Shown here: one piece after another, positions 1-9,696 of the stretch
Numbering within the stretch: position 1 is the stretch's first letter
Layout: every line of letters starts with the position of its first letter
Made by a program: the position numbers and the translations under genes
DNA from: Simmondsia chinensis
Taxonomy: Eukaryota; Streptophyta; Magnoliopsida; Caryophyllales; Simmondsiaceae
DNA length: 64,000 bases
Direction of reading: 5' to 3'
NCBI GenBank assembly: GCA_018398585.1
Contig: JAGTTD010000011.1
Location: forward strand, 17,413,346-17,477,345
The notes under the pieces: generated by a model
What the model was told of the DNA's origin: nothing
Seen by the model: the letters and a program-made list of their open reading frames with translations, nothing else
Database searches by the model: none

Positions 1-52
1 CTTGCCAGTAGAAAGAACTCATCAGATCGCGGAATTCGCTGCTCACTCTAAA

Positions 53-283
53 TTAAGAAATAATCTCTGCAGCATTCTCCGCGGCTTTAGATGTTTCTGC
101 TTGATAATGTTGAACCTTAGTGCAAAGCTCCTCTGATCGTGTCTGGCTAGCCAATAGGTCCTCTTTCAACTTTTGATTCTCCACAAGTAGCCTGTGGGCC
201 TCTGCCACTGCCCTCTCCTTCTCTTCCCTCACCAACCTTGCCTCCTCCACCGCTGCTTCTTGCTCTTCTGTCAGTTGAAGCAC
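53..283 (-). pseudogene. Coiled-coil C-terminal fragment (truncated by window or decay)
   Basis: A 76-codon minus-strand frame rich in Glu, Ala, Lys and Gln (EEQEAAVEEARLVREEKERA), predicted by eye to be a continuous coiled coil with heptad-spaced Leu/Val/Ala. Coiled coils are common at the C-terminus of the plant gypsy-type transposon proteins to which the two upstream segments are assigned, so this is probably the last exon of that gene. It ends TAA at 53. Bases 1-52 hold nothing recognisable. A stand-alone small protein is unlikely because no promoter or independent start context is visible. Confidence 0.35.
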
Positions 284-837
284 GGATCTACCCTCTTTGG
301 CTCTCTCCTCTCTTGCTTTTGTGCTTCCTCATCCACTCTCCTATTCTCCTCCCTTAACCACGTCAGCTCCTGCATAATCGCCTCCCGTTCGCGAAACCAC
401 CCCAAGGCCATGGCAGTGAACCATAAGCTAATCTGTGATCACAACATGAACATATAAATTTAAGATGATAATAAATCAATGTCATCAATAAGAACTATCC
501 TTTAAAGCGTAGGTAGCAACTGTGTCACCAGTAACCATCTGTGGGCCTTCTAAAGTAAGAGCCACTAAGCTAGGACATTGAACTACGCTAACGTCTTCAC
601 GAGGGGAATAGGAGCATGAGCCTTCAAATTAAAGAGCTTCACCTGAAGGTATCTCACCTACTAGAGGTACACCACCTTGTAAAAGAAGGGGCGGTAGCTC
701 AGAAGAAAGACCAAAGGGATCTTCGGAGGTTGACAAGTCAATATGGTAAGAGGGAGGAAAACCCGAACTGCTACTAATCCCTACATTTACACCCTCAGCT
801 TTCTCAGAGGGTGGTTCCTACATTAATATCGGAGCCC

Positions 838-1497
838 CTAAGAAGTGTTCACTCCCCTAAGATACCCGGAGAGGCGGTAATGCCTTCGTAGGAGATGGGG
901 TTCCCTCTGAAGAGACCACCGGCAAATGTGGAAGCATTCCCTCTTGACCCAGTCTCTCAAATGGGCCTCTTCCTCTTCGTTGGATGGCTGAGCTTTTGTT
1001 GGCACGGGCTGCACACCCGGTAATACAGCAGGAGCTGGGGACGGTTCCTCCATAGTTGTCTCTGACAAAGAAGTTAGAGCCTCAGGCACAGCCTCTAATC
1101 TCTCCTCAGCCCAAGACTCAACCACTGCTACCTTCCCCAGTTGGGACTCAGTTCGTGGAACATCCCCCTCCGGTTGTGGTATGGATACACACACTAGCTG
1201 ATCAACACGAGCCGGTAGTAGCCTTTCCGTAGTAGGAGAAGCCTGAACAATAGGTACCTCTAGGATGGTTTCAGGAGAAAGAGGTGCCGTAGAGCTATCA
1301 CCAGCACTCTGAGCTTTGCCTTTAACCTTTTTGGATCGTGTAACTTTCTCAGGAAGCTCCTCCCCACTCCCGATTATGGCTCTCTTTCCTTTTCTGGTGG
1401 TCTTCTTGGCCCCGGCTTGACTTCTTTTCTCTTTTTGTTTTAATCCCTCATGGTAGGACTCCATAAGCCCTACAATATCTACCTCTACTTTGTGTCT
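838..1497 (-). pseudogene. Lys-rich middle exon of the same gypsy-type transposon gene
   Basis: An open stretch of about 208 codons from the ATG at 1464, possibly extending to about 1495 if a splice acceptor AG near 1497 is used (in-frame HKVEVDIVGL precedes the Met). It begins with basic clusters (KKTTRKGKR, RSKKVKGK) that could be a nuclear localisation signal. It continues as Pro/Glu/Ser-rich, low-complexity sequence without a recognisable domain and stops at 838. Orientation and position directly downstream of the core segment suggest it is the variable tail found in this type of plant transposon protein. No enzymatic motif is visible. Between 600 and 837 the minus strand has no clear open frame. 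Confidence 0.4.
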
Positions 1498-1545
1498 CGG
1501 AAGAGGAAAGGGAAAATAACCAAGATGGAGATTAGTGAAATGAGT

Positions 1546-2708
1546 TCAAAATAAAGAAAATTTCTCCCATCTTTGGAAAAACCGCTCACCACTAATTGGC
1601 CGGGCACACAAGCCCGCCTTAATCAAGACCTTCTCTTGTGACCGCGCCTCCTTGGTGGCTAGATACCATGAACCTAAATTCCTTTCGAAATACTGAACCA
1701 CCTCCTTGTCAAGAGAAGATAGTTTGTCTTCCAAAGGGATGTTAAACTTGTTCAACGCGGTCCAATAGATGAGAATATTAAGAGGCTATGGGGCCTCAGC
1801 CAAACAAACTTATTTTGCCAGAAATTCAATTTGGAAGGGTTAAGCTCCACAAACTTGACCCCCGGCTTGCCCTCAAAGGTAACTACACCCCTGAGCTGCT
1901 TAGCCCTAAAAAGGTAATCAAAACTGCGAGTGGAGGGAGTCAGCCTTGCTCCAATGAAAGTAAGCAAATAATAATAAATATTACGAAAACCGTTGGGGCT
2001 AATCTGACTAGGGCATAGAGAATATTGCCTAAAGACCCACTCAAGAATGCTCGGTAAAGGGAATCAAAGACCCGCATCTAAAGAATCTATAGTGACAGAA
2101 AAGAATCCGAGAGAACGAGGATACAATTTATTATCATTCTCCTCTGGGCCCACAATTTCATAATCATTCGGGAAGTAATACTTCTCGCGAAACCTCTTTA
2201 CCCCCTCTGTTGTGGCCATTGAAGATATGAGTGACCCCAAAGGGAGAGCTGAAGCCTCCTCAGGAAACTGAGCGCGTATAGCTATTTTGTTAGGGGATCT
2301 TAAAGAGGGAGGAGCCAGCCGAGATAACGACTCCACCACCATTCCCTCTTTGGAGGATGCTTCTCCGGTTCGGCCTTGGTGTCCACCACCCTTATGCATA
2401 GAGCCATTTCGTTAAAAAAGAAAGGGGGAAAAAAAACAAAGAAGAAAGTCAAAAAGGAAGTCTCACCCTGACAAGTACTAGACGGCTCAGCAGGGTCCCC
2501 TTTTAGCGAGACGGGGGCGTTCATCTTTGAAACCGAGGATACACTCTCTGGACCAAGCCACTAGATAGAAGGAGTAACCATCTCGTTAGGAAGCACCCCC
2601 ACCTCCACAAGGCGAAAAAGAGGACAACTAGCCAAATATGCAATAAACGCTTCCACACGTTGGGCATCCTCATTAGGCTCCTCCAGGGGAACCTCGGGCT
2701 CCTCCATG
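1546..2708 (-). pseudogene. Plant 'putative gypsy-type transposon' protein, N-terminal part (broken)
   Basis: Reads on the minus strand from an ATG at 2708, through an acidic start (EPNEDAQRVEAF) and a likely intron (GTGAGACTT at about 2463, acceptor AG near 2397). One frame then runs from 2399 to 1752 with a single TGA at 2064. The segment around 2064-1800 (FPLPSILEWVF, SPNGFRNIYY, FDYLFRAK, FVWLRP) resembles the conserved core of plant proteins annotated as transposase (putative) gypsy type, PF04195-like. The TGA sits where an Arg would be expected (CGA to TGA). Reading resumes in another frame at 1755-1546, ending at a possible donor GTGAGCGG near 1590. The family's function is unknown; such genes occur inside plant LTR elements. 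The family call is moderate; the broken state is certain. Confidence 0.5.
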
Positions 2709-3034
2709 GAAGCCCTAATGAAGCAATTCGAGTCTAAAAATGAGGAAAAGAAAACCCAAATAAAGTAAAATCATACCTTATTTCAGCCAAAAAGATATAA
2801 AAACAAGTGATTACTTTAAAATAAAGTGAAGAAAGAAGATGAAAGAAGAGCAAATGGGAAGATTTGTGATAGAAGAAAGAATCACACGAAGAGAGAAGAT
2901 GAACAGTGGATTTAGGGCTTTGGCTAATGGCAAGGGGTCTTCAAGGCCTGAAAAAGGGAAAAACAGATGGAGCAAAGAGAAAGCTGCATGTGGCACTGGA
3001 CATTGTAATTCGTGATTTAAATTAATGTGACCCT

Positions 3035-3840
3035 GAACACCTGGGGCTGGTAGTTGTGTTTTGCTCCAAGTGAAATGGGAGCATGAAGTATTCGGGTGCT
3101 GTAAACTCTCATCAAATGTGAGAGCCCGCGATTATTTGTGGCTCCTCTAACACCGGGGGTTGGCGGTTGTGTTGTGTTCCAAGTGAAATGAGAGCACGAA
3201 GCATTCGGGCATGGTAAACTCTAACCAACTGTGAAAGCCCTCGGTTATATGTAACTCCTCTAACACCAGGGATGGCGGTTGTGTTTTGCTCCAAGTGAAA
3301 TGGGAGCATGAAGTATTCGGGTGTAGTAAACTCTCACCAAAAGTGAAAGCCCGCTGGTATTTGTGCCCCCTCTGACACCGGGGGCTGGCGGTTGTGTTTT
3401 GCTCCAAGTAAAATGGGAGCACGAAGTATTCGGGCGCGGTAAGCTCTCACTAAATGTGAGAGCCCGCAGTTATTTGTGCCCCCTCTTAACACAGGGGGAT
3501 GGCGGTTGTGTTTTGCTCAAATTGAAATGGGAGCATGAAGTATTCAGGCGCGTGGTAAACTCTCTGCAAATGTGAGAGCCCATGGTTATTTGTGTCCCCT
3601 CTAACACCAGGGGCTGGCGGTTGTGTTTTGCTCCAAGTGAAATGGGAGCGCGAAGTATTTGGGCCCGGTAAACTCTCACTAAACGTGAGAGCCCGCGGTT
3701 ATTTGTGCCCCCTCTAACACCGAGTGCTGGCGGTTGTGTTTTGCTCTAAGTGAAATGGAAGCGCGAAGTATTCGAGGTGCGGTAAACTCTCACCAGACAT
3801 GGGAGCTCATGGTTATTTACACCCCATTCAACATTGGGGG
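3035..3840. repeat. Seven tandem copies of a ~113-bp minisatellite
   Basis: The unit contains GGCGGTTGTGTTTTGCTCC, then AAATGGGAGC, GAAGTATTCGGG, GTAAACTCTCA, GTGAGAGCCCGCGGTTATTTGTG and CCCTCTAACACC. The GGCGGTTG (or GGTAGTTG) landmark recurs at 3049, 3162, 3274, 3387, 3501, 3616 and 3729, giving spacings of 112-115 bases. The last copy degrades after about 3800. Copies differ at scattered positions, so the array is not very recent. Open frames inside it are by-products of the period and are not annotated as genes. Confidence 0.95.
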
Positions 3841-4084
3841 TCAACAACCACAATTCATTCTGTAGTTAGAATCAGAGCACATGATTATGCAAACTCATTT
3901 AATATTAAATGTTTAACATAGCTACATTTTAACTAAATCCAAGGATTTACACAAACGTACAGTGCAAGCATAGCTTTACAAAGAAGTTAGCCTACAAAGC
4001 AAGGTTGTTAATTACATACAATCCTAAAAGCATTTACATCCCGAAGATAATAATATACAAAAGGACCATTAAAGCTACAAAAAC
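3841..4084. other. Unassigned sequence downstream of the F-box pseudogene
   Basis: About 240 bases of moderately AT-rich DNA between the tandem repeat and the stop codon of the F-box pseudogene. In that gene's orientation it would be 3' flanking or untranslated sequence. No repeat, RNA or coding signal was recognised. Confidence 0.4.
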
Positions 4085-4300
4085 CTACCCGAAAGCAGCA
4101 TAAGGCACCACAGGATCATCTCCACAGCGAAACAGAGATCCAGAGTATGAAAATAGTTGAGATTGGAATTCACCCCGGCAGTTCCCCAAAAAAGATATAC
4201 GACCACGAAGGTCACTGCGAAGGGCACAACGAAACACTTGATTATGACCAATGAATGCCAAGTACTCTCAGGATACTGTGAAGCTTGTAATAATTGGGTC
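4085..4300 (-). pseudogene. F-box pseudogene, C-terminal part (beyond the hAT insertion)
   Basis: Minus-strand sequence continuing the F-box pseudogene past the transposon. One frame reads EYLAFIGHNQVFRC, then LRGRISFLGNCRGEFQSQLF and PVVPYAAFG before TAG at 4085. The LAF-x-x-HN-x-VF pattern and closing Pro-rich end resemble the last strand region of plant F-box-associated domains. A TGA lies just upstream (about 4273) in this frame. Joined with 7863-8803 it makes a plausible full-length F-box/FBA protein, but stops and frameshifts show it is dead. Confidence 0.5.
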
Positions 4301-4702
4301 TAGAGGTGGTCACGGGCCTGCTAGGCCCGCCACTGTAACGGGCCGGGCTGGGCAGGGCCCGATTGGGGTACTGGGCTTGGCCTGGGTCCCAGCCACTGGG
4401 GCTCAGCCCGGCCCGGGCCCCCACCCCACTTTTTGGTTTTTTAAACAACATGTAAAATTAAAAAAAAATATAAATTTGTTTTGTACAAAAATTATTATAT
4501 TCATTGATGAATAATAAAAGATACAAATACAATCCATCACAATCATTAACAATGCTAAATATATATAGTAAAATAAAATGTATAATAAATAATGGTAAAT
4601 AATGTAACAAATATAACTACAACAATTGGATTCTACTATTTAAAAATACAAATATATTTATTAAAAAATACAAACAACATATAGACGTACAACAATAAGA
4701 AA

Positions 4703-6919
4703 TTAGTCTACGCTGGCTCGGGGGGTTTCTGTGTCGCCGTCTGACGTATCGGTGGTGCGGTCGTCTTCATCATCACTTGATGAACCCAGCCTTAGTAAGT
4801 TTTGCTCCCTAACCTTTGCGTGCATCTAGTCCTTTAAGCATACGGACATCTCTAAGCTGGACGGTGATAGCTTCGCCCTCTTCGTCCCAAGCAACCTACC
4901 ACCAAGACTAAAAGCATACTCCAATGCTACTGAAGATACCGGACACATTAGTATATCACGTGCCATGATGGAAAGAACGGTATAATTGGTTTGATTTGTG
5001 CACTACCATTTAAAAATATCAAATTGCGAATTCGCTGGTGTCGGGAAGAACTGGATTAGCGGCGTCCGCATGTAGTAATCTAACTCGTCATATGACGTGG
5101 AAGCTTGTGTGGGCGTGAATTGGCCCAACAGCTTCCACGCAATTGACGTGTGTGCACTACTTCCACTAGATGTGGAAGATCCAGCTATAGTAGGAGTAAC
5201 ATATAGATTATCAGATAATAATATCTGAGAATAATGGAAAAATAAAGTGTGTAGGTCTGAATCTACTTGCGCAATGAATTTTTTGGTATCGAAATCATAT
5301 TTTAATTGTCGTAAAAATATTTGGCAAACAAGTTCAAACCCGTGAGTTTACAACGGGGATCCAAAATAGTGGCAAAACAGTATGTAAGGGGTATTTCTGA
5401 ATAATATTTATAAAACCTCATTTTCGTTGCTTTAATCAACTCAGTCAACACGGGATTGGATTCATTTTCCGACATCCAAAATACAATATCCATCAATCAA
5501 GATATTGCTTGTGGTATGGTCGGATAATAGCAACAGGAATAAGTTGGTAGAGTCTCTAAAAATGGTAAAACATTTACAAATTTAGTTAATAGTGTTCGTT
5601 CAGATTATAATCACTTAAATCTGAATGAGTATCCTGTACGAATTCCACTAGGATATCCTTGTATGGTAATATGCGCTCTAACATTTCTACGGTTGATGAA
5701 CACCTAGTTGGTGAGTCTAATTTAAATTGTTTATACTCTAATCCATGCGTCCAACAGAGAAGTTTAAATCTTCTCTTTCTAGTTCTGGATGATTTATTTG
5801 CTACTATTACATCTTTTAAGGTGGAAAGAGAAGCGTTTATTAGACCTAAACCATCTATCACCATTAAATGCAGTATATGATAGATGCAACGTAAATAAAA
5901 ACACTGCCCACCTACAAGGGTTTCATATGGCTACTTAGTTGTTTAATGGATGTGTTATTACTAGTAGCATTGTCGAACGTGATACTAAAAATTACGATGC
6001 TCTATCCCCCACTCACGGATTGCCTCCATAATGGCATTCGTGATTATATCGGCAGTGTGGGGATAATCTAAATATGCAAAATGGATTATTCGTTTTTGAA
6101 TGGTGAAGGTGGAATCGATCCATTGTGCCATTATGCACAAGTAAGGCACATCGGGTTTCGACTTTCAAGTGTCAGACGTCAACGAGAACATGCTTGTGTT
6201 TGCCCTAAAAATTTCAAAGACCTCAATTTTCGTCTTATTGTAAGTTTTAAACGAGTCTTGCTTTAAAGTGTTCCTAGGAACCCTCACGATGGCAAGGTTT
6301 ACCGCTGTTTGGAAATACTCCACGAAACTAGGGTCTTCGCTGGTGCTAAAAGGCTCTTTAGCCCTAATTATATATTTAGTTAGTGCTCATCTATTAGTTT
6401 CTTGAGAGAACCTAAAGTTAGCAAGCGCACCAGTTGCTTGCTGTACTAACTGTTGTTAGGCTTTATCTGGGTCTTGTTCGGGGTGGCACCTAATTATATG
6501 TCTAGTTAATGTGCCTGTCCCACTATCCGGTGGATGACTAAAGGCCTTGGGTAGGTCACATAATGTACAAATCGCTTTATTATTGTTTCTATCTAAGTTG
6601 AAGTGCTTCCATACCCCACTAGTACTACGCCTACTAGTATTAGATCTTGCGGGCTGGGGTTCGGAGGTGGGTGTTCCTCTTCAGTCTGTGAGTCTCCACC
6701 ACCACCACCCGACTTAGAAAAATCCTGGTTGCTGTAGTACTATTGTTGTTGGAGGTCCCAATCTATGGTGTCAGTGTATGAAGGTGACGGGCCTGGTTCT
6801 AAAAATGCTCGTTCATCAGTATCAAGTTCGACAACTCTACCCCGCTTAGGTACTTTAGGTGGTAGAGAAGAGCTAGAACTAGAATGACCGGCTCCCGATG
6901 AAGATGCATTGTGTGCCAT
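4703..6919 (-). pseudogene. hAT transposase (BED zinc finger, RNase H-like core, hATC dimerisation domain), broken
   Basis: Start ATG is at 6919 (MAHNASSSGAG, Ser-rich). A BED zinc finger follows at about 6615-6480 with SGVWKHFN, ICTLC and GTLTRHIIRC (C-x2-C...H-x3-C). The catalytic-core region survives in pieces, for example 5864-5586, which includes GLEYKQFKLDSPTRCSSTVE and ERILPYKDIL, and 5496-5302, which includes LTYCFATILDPRCKL. The C-terminal hATC dimerisation domain is seen at about 5070-4790: MARDILMCPVSSVALEYAFS and LSPSSLEMSVCLKD. Ser/Asp/Thr-rich tail to TAA at 4703. Several stops replace Trp (TGG to TAG) in the hATC domain, and frameshifts occur mid-protein, so the element cannot move by itself. 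Confidence 0.88.
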
Positions 6920-7020
6920 GGTAGTATTAATGATTAGTATTTAAAAAATGCAACTACTAATGCAACCTGTTCTGCGCACCACCTAACACATGGTGGGTGG
7001 ACGCGGCTGGGCAACCTCTC

Positions 7021-7440
7021 AGTTATCATTCCTCTTGGCCCCTATTTGCGCTGTTTATTGAACGAGAATCCTCCCTTCTCCAACAATGCACGGAACTTCT
7101 TTTTTGAACCATACGTGCCACTCAATCGAGAAATGCAGTTGCCGAGACTTCGAAAAAGAACTATTTTCAAATTCATCCGGGCTGGGATAGTGGCGCCCAT
7201 TCCTAAGCAGTTCCGACTCTCTCAACCCCGAGAATTTTTTATGTGCCCAGGTCAATCAGAGGTTCGGCTTGCTTCTTCCCCACCTTTTAGCGTTCTGGCC
7301 TGATTGATCTGCTCTAGTCGAAGTAGCAAGCGGACTCGTACAAGGATATTGAGTAGATGGTTGATGTATCAGACTCAACCCTATCTTTCGTAGAGTCAAA
7401 AGAAGGGCTTTTGCAATTGAATCAAATAAAAATGCAAAAC
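7021..7440. other. Compositionally distinct insert inside the hAT 5' region
   Basis: Between the transposase start (6919) and the hAT right end lies about 420 bases that do not look like the surrounding sequence. On the plus strand it carries an 85-codon open frame (7046-7303, with PYVPLNREMQLPRLRKRT); the reverse strand is also open for 66 codons. Base composition is balanced and the style recalls plant mitochondrial DNA, but I could not identify a specific organellar gene. It may be an insertion captured by the transposon, or part of its native leader. Confidence 0.25.
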
Positions 7441-7692
7441 AAATAAAATTTTGATACTAGAATTACCAAAGTGAACAATAAAATTCGAACTTGACCAAGA
7501 TTCTACGAGCTAGAGGTGGCCAATTCGGTGCACAATTCTTGCAAGTAGAAGGAAGGAGATGAATGTAGAGCGAGAAGAAAGAATTGGATGAAGATTTGTT
7601 GTGAGGAAATATATGTATATATATTAATTAGAAAGCAAGGGGGAGCAACGACTCCCCCTTTCCAACGGCTCTTTAAAAGACCCGATGGCCAA

Positions 7693-7717
7693 CAACGGCT
7701 CTTTTAAAGAGCCGTTG
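7693..7717. repeat. Near-perfect palindrome near the hAT right end
   Basis: CAACGGCTCTTT/AAAGAGCCGTTG with one central T. Half-copies (CCAACGGCTCTTT at about 7659) lie just upstream, within the region between transposase leader and terminus. It could be a subterminal transposase-binding or hairpin site. Confidence 0.6.
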
Positions 7718-7862
7718 GGCCACCCTGTCCTGGGTCGGGCTAGGCTAGACTCCAAAATTTTAAGGCCCATGTCCTGGCTCGGTCAGCGACAGTAACGGAC
7801 TGGGTCGGGCCAGGCCCAAATGATCGGCCCGATCTGGCCCACTGGCCACCTCTAACTGGGTC

Positions 7863-8803
7863 CCATCTACCACCAGACCAAGGCAACCAGATGTACAATA
7901 AGTACCCCCCCCCGCCTCACCTAAGAGGAAGGATCCTCCACATCTGACAAAGTCTAAATTGTGAACACAGGACTTCGAAGAGTGATCAAACACAGAAGAG
8001 GCGAGTCCGTTGATACGTCCCACCATTAGAAATCTTAGCCTCTCGAAAAATGGTTAGATCATTCGAAACCGTTTCTGGGAAGACCATTCTGCACGAAAGT
8101 CTTATCCTAGTATTCCAACAAACGAAATAAGGACGGTTGTGAATACCCTCCAAGTAGTGACCCGAGTCAGACAAAAAGAAAAGTTCTCCACTCAAACAAA
8201 CATGATCCATAAATGAAATGTTCCAGGGACCCTCATCAAGGGTTCCTCAAAAATTCCATTCACCTTCCCAGAAGTATACTTGATATTTGCTAGGCCATGG
8301 GCCTTAATAAGGGAGAGTCAGCTCCATCACCATAAGGAAAAGGTAAAATCTGAAGTGTGAAGCAGTATCAAAACACCCACAAACTAAGTTAAAAGGAGAG
8401 TCTAAATAACTCATTGAAATATCTTCAGGCAACGCCACTCACTAGGGTACGCCTAAAGCAGGGTTACAAACAAACAGTTGAGAAAGATTATAGTCTCGAC
8501 ATAACACTAAACCACCCTGAACGCCAATCACAGGAACATTGTCGGTTAACACCTCAAGCACCTCAGGTGGCATGACAAGAGAAAAGTCCCCCGAAGATGA
8601 AAACGCCTCCATATTATCATGAGAAAAATCATTCTTCGGCTGCAACAAAAACCTATCTGCACAACGACTAAGAGTATGAAAGGATCGTTTTTCAACAAAG
8701 TCATAATCGGAAAGTAAACATAAAACCAAGAAGAAGCACAAGAAAACCTTAAAAGAGCCTTGGCCGGAAGCCAAGACATGATTTCACGAGTAATATCCTC
8801 CAT
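7863..8803 (-). pseudogene. F-box/F-box-associated-domain pseudogene, N-terminal part
   Basis: From the ATG at 8803 the minus strand reads MEDITREIMSWLPAKALLRF, matching the start of an F-box (substrate-adaptor subunit that binds SKP1 in SCF ubiquitin ligases), in which I/L, LP and LLRF are typical. The frame then shifts by one. The continuation includes SDYDFVEKRSF, VIGVQGGLVLCRDYN and LFVCNPALG, which fits the GL-x-C and NP-x-(L/T) pattern of the F-box-associated interaction domain. After a second disruption, DHVCLSGELFFLSD (about 8206) resembles the later FBA kelch-like strands. The gene is interrupted at codon level by the hAT element at 7854. At least two frameshifts make it non-functional. 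The specific subfamily is not identifiable. Confidence 0.7.
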
Positions 8804-8983
8804 AAGAAGACTTAGGTACAAGAAAACAAGAGTTAGTGATTTGGTGAAGAAAATGACAAAACCATAAGAAGTATTTATAGCTAAACGCTTTGAGGCCAAA
8901 GGAATTTTGGTCCCGAAGCGAGAGGGCTAATTGATAAATATAAAAATGGTTCATTCCAAAGGACGATAGAGTTAACATAAAAT

Positions 8984-9110
8984 CAATACTGCCCTCCTTT
9001 CACCAATACCGCCCCTTGACCAATGCCCCCTTTCACCAACACTGCCCCCTTTACCAATACCGCCCCCTTTCACCAATACCGCCCCCTTGACCGATACCAC
9101 CCCTCTTATC
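8984..9110. repeat. Short tandem repeat, ~18-20-bp unit (CACCAATACCGCCCCCTTT)
   Basis: Six or seven imperfect copies of a C-rich unit with the core CCAATACCGCCCCCTT. It lies about 50 bases upstream of a TATA-box-like sequence. The 64-codon frame through it is a repeat artefact. Confidence 0.85.
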
Positions 9111-9154
9111 CAATATCATCCATCCTCTTAAGTACCGACACTCCTCCCACCCCC

Positions 9155-9162
9155 TATAAATA
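9155..9162 (+). promoter_or_regulatory. TATA-box-like sequence (TATAAATA)
   Basis: A TATAAATA in C/G-rich context (CCCCCTATAAATATGGGGG) just downstream of the C-rich tandem repeat. This arrangement is typical of the U3/R boundary of a plant LTR. The presumed LTR would continue across the E insertion (resuming at 13885). Its owner was not identified. Confidence 0.35.
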
Positions 9163-9199
9163 TGGGGGAAACCATAGAGCAAAGGGCAAGGAACTTGAG

Positions 9200-9696
9200 T
9201 GTTACGCTCGGGCTTAAACCACGAACGTAAACTAATATAAAATGCGGATAGATTGAGAGTTTGAGATGAGAAAGAAGGGAAATTAAGATGAGAAAGTAGA
9301 GTTTGGAGTTTAGATGAGAGAAAGAAGGGAAGGGGATGAGAAAATAGAGTTTAATCTCAAATTGAGATAATTTTCAGATATTTGATTGAATGACTTCAAT
9401 TACAGCTCAAGCATCTACTTATAAGCAGAACAAACAAAGCTAAAACATTGAATCAATACAGCACTACTAACCGACTTAAGCTAGGAACAATCTAGAAGCA
9501 TCTAGAATAAACTAACTAACATTTAATTGCTTATTTGGCGCCAAAGACCGGAACTAACAGCAGCAGCAGCTCACAGCGGCCACAGCAGACCTTAACAGCA
9601 GCAATTTTAACAGATTTAACTAAATTTAACTGCCAACTGGATTTTCCCGCCCAATTGCCAATTTAAACTCAAGTCTCGGAATTCCGGTTTGTAAAA
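9200..9696 (-). repeat. Element E 3' LTR
   Basis: In element orientation it begins at 9696 next to the polypurine tract and ends at 9200. It carries a perfect E2F-type palindrome TTTGGCGCCAAA (9534-9545), a second E2F-type box TTTTCCCGCC (9642-9651), a TATA-like CTTATAAGTAG near 9418, and a purine-rich (in minus sense pyrimidine-rich) R/U5 stretch at 9250-9350. Confidence 0.92.
9534..9545. promoter_or_regulatory. E2F-type palindrome in E 3' LTR
   Basis: TTTGGCGCCAAA, a perfect two-fold match to the E2F/DP binding consensus TTTSSCGC read from both strands. Duplicated at 13717-13728 in the other LTR. Binding is not shown by sequence alone. Confidence 0.6.

Larger units (their letters stand above)
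4301..7854 (-). mobile_element. hAT-superfamily DNA transposon (Ac/RICESLEEPER-like), defective
   Basis: A 3554-bp element with imperfect terminal inverted repeats: left end TAGAGGTGGTCA (4301), right end TGGCCACCTCTA (7854). It is flanked by an 8-bp target duplication, ATTGGGTC (4293-4300) and ACTGGGTC (7855-7862), with one mismatch. hAT elements make 8-bp duplications and often start (T/C)A(A/G)(A/G)GGTGG. GC-rich subterminal sequences with repeated GGGCC/CGGGCC motifs lie at both ends (4311-4430 and 7735-7850) and could be transposase binding sites. The element encodes a decayed hAT transposase on the minus strand and is inserted inside the F-box pseudogene. Confidence 0.92.

Noticed and set aside
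3147..3679. Overlapping open frames on both strands within the tandem repeats
   Set aside because: The frames repeat with the ~113-bp period and have no start context or domain; they are repeat artefacts.
3035..3840. CRISPR-like array
   Set aside because: Units are contiguous with no unique spacers, and the context is a plant nuclear genome.
9023..9217. 64-codon frame rich in Pro/Thr/Asn
   Set aside because: It translates the C-rich short tandem repeat; no other coding support.
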